This document shows positions 19,420 through 23,142 of a DNA stretch of 23,142 nucleotides, piece by piece. Positions within the stretch are counted from its first letter, which is position 1, and the number at the start of each line of letters is the position of its first letter. The translations under genes were made by a program, and so were the position numbers. Below the pieces are notes generated by a model. That model was not told where the DNA came from. It ran no database searches and worked only from the letters and a program-made list of their open reading frames with translations. Source of the DNA: Chromera velia (Eukaryota > Sar > Chromeraceae); contig JAHBMJ010000115.1 of the NCBI GenBank assembly GCA_018398765.1, positions 1 through 23,142 on the forward strand, in the 5' to 3' direction.

Positions 19420-19509
19420 ATCCTCTGTTGGGCTCGAACCCACGTACAAGACCACAACTTGGTCCATAAGGCCGAGAGCCTTACACTCTAAAACTTGAGT
19501 TAAGAGGGC
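19420..19509 (-). ncRNA. tRNA-like element with long variable arm, anticodon-position CTC (unit 1)
   Basis: The 90 bases fold as a complete cloverleaf on the minus strand. The acceptor GCCCTCT pairs with AGAGGAT (five Watson-Crick pairs plus one wobble). The D stem is ACTC/GAGT with an 8-base loop, and the anticodon stem TAAGG/CCTTA has loop CTCTCGG. A 23-base variable arm includes the stem GACCA/TGGTC, and the T arm has loop TTCGAGC. GGTTCGAGCCC is a perfect B box. The A box is weaker: GG of the D loop is TT. The loop puts CTC (Glu) at positions 34-36, but the long variable arm is a Leu/Ser trait. This contradiction and one T-stem mismatch suggest a tRNA pseudogene or SINE head rather than a working tRNA. 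The CTGT-type microsatellite follows it downstream, as in many SINE tails. Confidence 0.5.
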
Positions 19510-19745
19510 GAGGAGACTTTACAGTCAGTCAGTCAGTGAGTTAGTACATACCAGCGAAAGCAAAGACAAAGGGCACAGAGAACAAGGAATTAACCATTGA
19601 ATATATTATTTGTATGTTAACCTCAAAAGCAAAAAGACATTTCTCTGAGTCAAAGTCCGAACCTCAATTTTCCCCTGCAACCGATTCTTAGACTATTCTT
19701 CATTCCTCAAACGGCTAGAATTAATTGGCTCCTATGCAAACTGAT

Positions 19746-19867
19746 CTCTTTTTTCTCTTTCTGCTCTCCTCTCCTCTTCTGGTGCCTCTCTTGGCCTCCT
19801 CTTCCTCCTCCTTCTTCTCTTTCTCTACCTCCTCCTCACCTTTTCCCTTCTCCTCTGCTGTCCTCTC
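19746..19867 (-). pseudogene. Possible acidic exon, unit 1 (donor lost)
   Basis: The minus strand has an acceptor-like TGCATGCAG and then 122 bases encoding a Glu/Lys/Arg-rich segment (ERTAEEKGKGEEEVEKEKK, then RGTRRGEESRKRKKR). The position equivalent to the donor in unit 2 reads ATCAGT instead of GTCAGT. Being low complexity, it could also be noncoding CT-rich DNA. Confidence 0.25.
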
Positions 19868-19914
19868 CTGCATGCATGCATAAACGTTTATACTTGTAGT
19901 GAGTGAGTTGGCCA

Positions 19915-20074
19915 GCAAGTCAGTCAATCAGCCAGTCAGTCAGCCAGCCAGCCAGCCAGTCAGTCAGTCAGTCAGTCAGTCAGTCAGTTAGTCAGTCAGT
20001 CAGTCAGTCAGTCAGTCGGTCAGTCAATCAGTCAGTCAGTCAGTCAGTCAGTCAGTCAGTCAGTCAGTCAGCCA
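19915..20074. repeat. CAGT microsatellite, unit 1
   Basis: About 160 bases of nearly perfect CAGT repeats. The equivalent tract in unit 2 is less than half as long. Confidence 0.95.
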
Positions 20075-20099
20075 CTTGATCTCTTTATCATTCACTCAC

Positions 20100-20228
20100 T
20101 CTGTCTTGCAAGCAATCGGTCGGTTCGGCTCTCTGACCGTCCGTATATGTCTCTGTCTCTGAGTCAATTAATTTATCTATATAGCTGTGGATATAATCAG
20201 GGACACGCACATGTAGACGATAATAGAA
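20100..20228 (-). other. Possible small exon, unit 1
   Basis: The minus strand has the acceptor-like TGCCACAG, then 43 open codons (FYYRLHVRVPDYIHSY, then LIDSETETYTDGQ), then the donor GTGAGT. The unit 2 copy has the same borders and frame with a 6-base length difference, so the frame is preserved. By hand, substitutions between the copies are mostly amino-acid changing, so selection is not evident. Confidence 0.25.
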
Positions 20229-20708
20229 CTGTGGCATAACAGCAGGCACAAAAGGAATTTCCTACGGATAACAGCACGTATAGCAGCCAGGCATGCATTT
20301 AGAGAAGGTCTCTTGAGCATTCAGGGGAAGAAATATGGAAAACCATAACAGCTAGGGGCCGAAGGTGCTTGAAAAAGAAGACAGCCAGCAGAGGATGATC
20401 ATACAGACAGAATTTAAGGAAATAGAGAATCAATCCACAAAGGGACATTTGTTCATCCGTTTATGATTTTTTCCCCTTCCTAGTTCCCCTTCTTTCTGTA
20501 CCTTCAAATGTCTATCGGACACCTAAAAGAGGAGCCTCACACTTTCATAAAAAAAAGCAGGACAGTCAGGCAGCTAGCAGGCCATTCAGAAGAATGTAAA
20601 TCGTATATTAATATATTCACCGTTTGGCTGTATAATTGAATAAATCAGAAATACCTAAGTCTTTCTTTAATTAATTCTCACAAAGAAAGTTTTGAATGCA
20701 GCGATCGA

Positions 20709-20982
20709 CTAACGGTTGGGGGACTCGCCGTTATTCACGACATTGCAAAACTCATCCAGCGAGAACACTAAAAAGCCTGCCTCAATCCCTTGGAGCTTTC
20801 TGAGAAGCTTCTCGTCCCTGGTCACTACAACCACTCGGCGTTGGTGGTGCTGAGCCCACTGTCGCAGCGCATCAGTGCACAGCTCGATGCGTGCGTTGGA
20901 TTTTGTAGAGTCTGCCGCAAGTCTGTACTTTGCAACGTTTTCCGCATCCTCGCTCGCGGACTGATCTATAACAAAATGGTAC
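20709..20982 (-). CDS. PIN-like terminal exon, unit 2 (open)
   Basis: The exon starts after TTTCTTCCAG (intron end at 20983) and is open for about 90 codons to a TAG at 20709. It reads YHFVIDQSASEDAENVAKYR, then RIELCTDALRQWAQHHQRR, VVVVTRDEKLLRKLQG and FLVFSLDEFCNVVNN. The layout of an acidic residue in a helix, then VVVVTxD, then a VFSLDEF-like strand fits the C-terminal half of PIN-domain endoribonucleases. This is a pattern judgement, and the N-terminal catalytic Asp is not in this exon. Relative to unit 1 the C-terminus is about 20 residues shorter, because CAG became TAG at the stop. The matching upstream donor is ATGAGT instead of GTGAGT (21100), so splicing may be impaired. Confidence 0.4.
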
Positions 20983-21200
20983 CTGGAAGAAACATTGAAA
21001 AAGAGATTCAAACACACAGCAGTTAAACAGAGTCAGAAAACATGCGCAGTGAGTATTGTGCATAGGTTTTTTTTGCTCTCTTTTCTTCCCAATAACTCAT
21101 AGGGGCTCAATCGTAGATTTGCTCACACCAGAAAAGAGAGAGAGAGGTTAATTGGGGGGTGTGCAGGAAGAGGCAAAGACCAATATTAATAAATAAATCG

Positions 21201-21423
21201 GCGGACGGACAAACAGACAGGCAAACAGACAGGCAAGCAGGTAGGCAGGCAGACAGACAAACAGGCAGGCGAACAGAGAGGTATCAGACAGTATGACAAG
21301 CAAGCAGCAAGATAGGTAGACAAGCAGACAGACGGCCAGACAGACAAGCAGACAAACAGACAGATAGGCAGACAGGCAGACAGACAGTCAGACAGACAAA
21401 CAAACAGACAGACAGGCAAACAA

Positions 21424-21476
<53 letters not shown>

Positions 21477-21500
21477 AAGATAAGCAGACAGACAGGCAAG
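21201..21500. repeat. CAGA/CAGG microsatellite, unit 2
   Basis: This is the counterpart of 19097-19392, with almost the same order of variant units. The tract was therefore duplicated with the whole unit rather than expanded independently. Confidence 0.9.
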
Positions 21501-21527
21501 AACTATAGTCAGGTAGGCATGGAGGAA

Positions 21528-21617
21528 ATCCTCTGTTGGGCTCAAACCCATGTACAAGACCACAACTTGGTCCATAAGGCCGAGAGCCTTGCACTCTAAA
21601 ACTTGAGTTAAGAGGGC
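21528..21617 (-). pseudogene. tRNA-like element, unit 2 copy (decayed)
   Basis: This is the same 90-base cloverleaf in the second tandem unit. The first anticodon-stem pair is broken (C opposite A). The T stem starts with A, and the T loop is TTTGAGC instead of TTCGAGC, so the B box is damaged. It has therefore diverged without selection for tRNA function. Confidence 0.5.
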
Positions 21618-21853
21618 GAGGAGACTTTACAGTCAGTCAGTCAGTGAATCAGTACATACCAGCAAGAGCAGAGACAAGGGGTACAGGGAACAAGGAATTA
21701 ACCATTGAATATATTATTTGTACGTTAACCTCAAAAGTAAAAAGACATTTCTCTGAGTCAAACTCTAAACCTCAATTTTCCCCTACAACCGATTCTTAGA
21801 CTATTCTTCATTCCTCAAACGGCCATATTTAATTAGCCCCCATGCAGACTGAC

Positions 21854-21975
21854 CTCTTCTTTCTCTTCTCCGCTCTCTTCTCCTCTTCTGGTGCCTCTCT
21901 TGGCCTCCTCTTCCTCCTCCTCCTTCTCTTCCTCTGCCTCTTCCTCACCTTTTCCCTTCTCCTCTGCTGTCCTCT
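21854..21975 (-). other. Possible acidic exon, unit 2 (donor intact)
   Basis: This is the 122-base counterpart of 19746-19867, open in the same frame (ERTAEEKGKGEEEAEEEKE), and followed by GTCAGT. The equal length in both units supports an exon. The low-complexity content argues for caution. Confidence 0.25.
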
Positions 21976-22025
21976 CTTGCATACATACATGAACGTTTGT
22001 GCTTGTAGTAAGTGAGTTGGCCAGC

Positions 22026-22088
22026 AAGTCAGTCAATCAGCCAGTCAGTCAGCCAGCCAGCCAGTCAGACTGAGTCAGTCAGTCGGCC
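22026..22088. repeat. CAGT microsatellite, unit 2 (contracted)
   Basis: This is the short counterpart of 19915-20074, with variant CCAG and CAGA units. The difference in length explains most of the shorter period of unit 2. Confidence 0.9.
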
Positions 22089-22114
22089 ACTCGATCTCTT
22101 TGTTCTTCACTCAC

Positions 22115-22249
22115 TCCGCCTTGCAAGCAATCGGTTGGTTCGGCTTTGAAATTCTGACCATCCGTATATATTTCTGTCTCCGAGTCAATTAATTCATCTG
22201 TATAGCTGTGGATATAATCAGGGACATGCACATGTAGACGATAATAGAA
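22115..22249 (-). other. Possible small exon, unit 2
   Basis: This is the 45-codon counterpart of 20100-20228 (FYYRLHVHVPDYIHSYTDEL), between the same acceptor CACAG and donor GTGAGT. On the minus strand it would precede the acidic exon and, further on, the PIN-like exon of the same unit. The protein sequence is not recognised. Confidence 0.25.
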
Positions 22250-22714
22250 CTGTGGCATACCAGCAGGCACAAAAGGAATTCCCTACGGATAACAGCATGT
22301 ATAGCAGCCAGGCATGTATTTAGAGAAGGTCTCTTGAACATTCAGGGGAAGAAATATGGAGAACCACGACAGCTAGGGGCTGAAGGTACTTGAAGGAGAA
22401 GACAGCCAGCAGAGGATGATCATATAGACAGAATTTAGGGAAATAGAGAATCAATCCACAAAGGGACATTTGTTCATCCGTTCATGATTTTTTCCCCTTC
22501 TTTCTGTACCTTTAAATGTCTATCGGACACCTAAAAGAGGAGCCTCACACTTTCATCTAAAAAAGCAGGACAGTCAGGCAGCTAGCAGGCCATTCAGAAG
22601 AATATAAATCATATATTAATATATTTATCGCTTTGCTGTATAATCGAACGAATCAGAGATACCCAAGTCTTTTTTTAATAATTTTTCAAAGAAAGTCTTG
22701 AATACAGCGGATCG

Positions 22715-22964
22715 ACTGAAGGATAGGGGACTCGCCGATATTCACGACATTGCAAAACTCATCCAGCGAGAACACCATACAAGAAGCCTGCCTCAATCCC
22801 TTGGAGCTTCTTGAGAAGCTTCTCATCCCTGGTCACTACAACCACTCGGCGCTGGTGGCACTGAGCCCACTATCGCAGCGTATTAGCGCACTGCTCGATG
22901 CGTGCGTCGGATCCTCGCTTGCAGACTGATCTACAATAAAATGGTACCTGGAAGAAACATTGAA
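22715..22964 (-). pseudogene. PIN-like exon remnant, unit 3
   Basis: This is homologous to the PIN-like exons of units 1 and 2. It carries a 46-bp frameshifting deletion with GGAT at both borders, a TAG at 22870-22872 (the same codon as in unit 1), and a small insertion near 22775. It cannot encode the domain. Confidence 0.6.
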
Positions 22965-23097
22965 AAAAAGATTCAAACATACAGCAGTTAAACAGCGTCA
23001 GAAAATATGTGCAGTGAGTACTGTGCGTAGGTTTTTTTTGCTCTCTTTTCTTCCCAATGACTCACAGGGGCTCAATCGCAGATTCGCCCACACCGGA

Positions 23098-23136
<39 letters not shown>

Positions 23137-23137
23137 T
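23098..23137. repeat. GA microsatellite
   Basis: A run of GA dinucleotides at the end of the window. It sits where units 1 and 2 have only a short GAGAGAG stretch, so it has expanded in unit 3. Confidence 0.9.
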
Positions 23138-23142
23138 TGGGG

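Larger units (their letters stand above)
18351..20464. repeat. Tandem unit 1 (about 2.11 kb)
   Basis: The unit starts near GATTTTTTCCCC at 18353, and the next copy starts at 20465, a spacing of 2112. Left of 18351 there is no similarity to the sequence preceding the other copies, so this is the array edge. On the plus strand the order is: PIN-like exon (antisense), CAGA microsatellite, tRNA-like element (antisense), acidic exon (antisense), CAGT microsatellite, small exon (antisense), spacer. Confidence 0.9.
20465..22495. repeat. Tandem unit 2 (about 2.03 kb)
   Basis: This is collinear with unit 1 throughout, with scattered substitutions and a shorter CAGT tract, which accounts for most of the length difference (spacing to unit 3 is 2031). 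It keeps the only PIN-like exon without an internal stop. Confidence 0.9.
22496..23142. repeat. Tandem unit 3 (partial, runs off the window)
   Basis: This is collinear with the first 640 bases of units 1 and 2, including the PIN-like exon region. It has a 46-bp deletion at about 22912 between GGAT words and an insertion near 22775. A GA microsatellite replaces the short purine run of the other units at 23098-23137. Confidence 0.88.

Noticed and set aside
19003-19467. Long Cys-Leu-Ser-Val repeat protein on the minus strand (also 21186-21575)
   Set aside because: It is the translation of the CAGA microsatellite and runs into the tRNA-like element. Any frame of such a tract is open, and there is no other protein evidence.
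4898-23142. CRISPR array or prokaryotic defence system
   Set aside because: The repeats are microsatellites, long tandem units or TIRs. There are no 25-40 bp repeats with unique spacers, and the gene content is eukaryotic.

Overview
The window looks like nuclear DNA of a microbial eukaryote. It has spliced-type signals, polypyrimidine tracts, a non-LTR retrotransposon with APE-type endonuclease and reverse transcriptase, a long-TIR DNA transposon, many microsatellites (CAGA, CAGT, GGAA, GA), no operons and wide AT-rich intergenic stretches. The families seen (TLDc, degenerate ankyrin-like repeats, short secreted helical proteins) and recurrent TGCATGCA palindromes would fit an alveolate such as a chromerid alga, but that assignment is inference.

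Layout. 1-887: a 171-bp direct repeat, two copies 716 bp apart. 1882-4023: a head-to-head pair of paralogous secreted proteins of an unrecognised family, sharing a 789-bp intergenic region. 4898-9087: a decayed LINE-like retrotransposon, in order endonuclease C-terminal half, basic linker, reverse transcriptase with FVDFSKAFD, QGDP and YADD motifs, an interruption of about 800 bp, then the RT C-terminal region. 9461-11390: a 1930-bp element with 255-bp terminal inverted repeats (about 97% identical), holding two divergent ORFs, one resembling the C-terminal part of a CACTA/Plavaka-type transposase.

12030-16734: a second divergent gene pair. Leftwards is a TLDc-domain protein with one in-frame TAA inside the domain. 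Rightwards is a roughly 1000-residue ankyrin-like repeat protein split by a one-base frameshift. 17389-17888: a weak, probably frameshifted minus-strand gene. 18351 to the window end: two and a third copies of a 2.0-2.1 kb tandem unit, each carrying degenerate minus-strand exons (one PIN-nuclease-like), CAGA and CAGT microsatellites and a tRNA-like cloverleaf with a long variable arm.

The intact or nearly intact genes are the two secreted paralogs, the TLDc gene and the ankyrin-like gene. They are arranged as two divergent pairs, each around a control region with TGCATGCA-like clusters. Everything else is mobile or repetitive DNA in various stages of decay. The strongest novelty candidates are the secreted paralog family, the stop codon inside the conserved TLDc domain, and the tandem array with its tRNA-like module.
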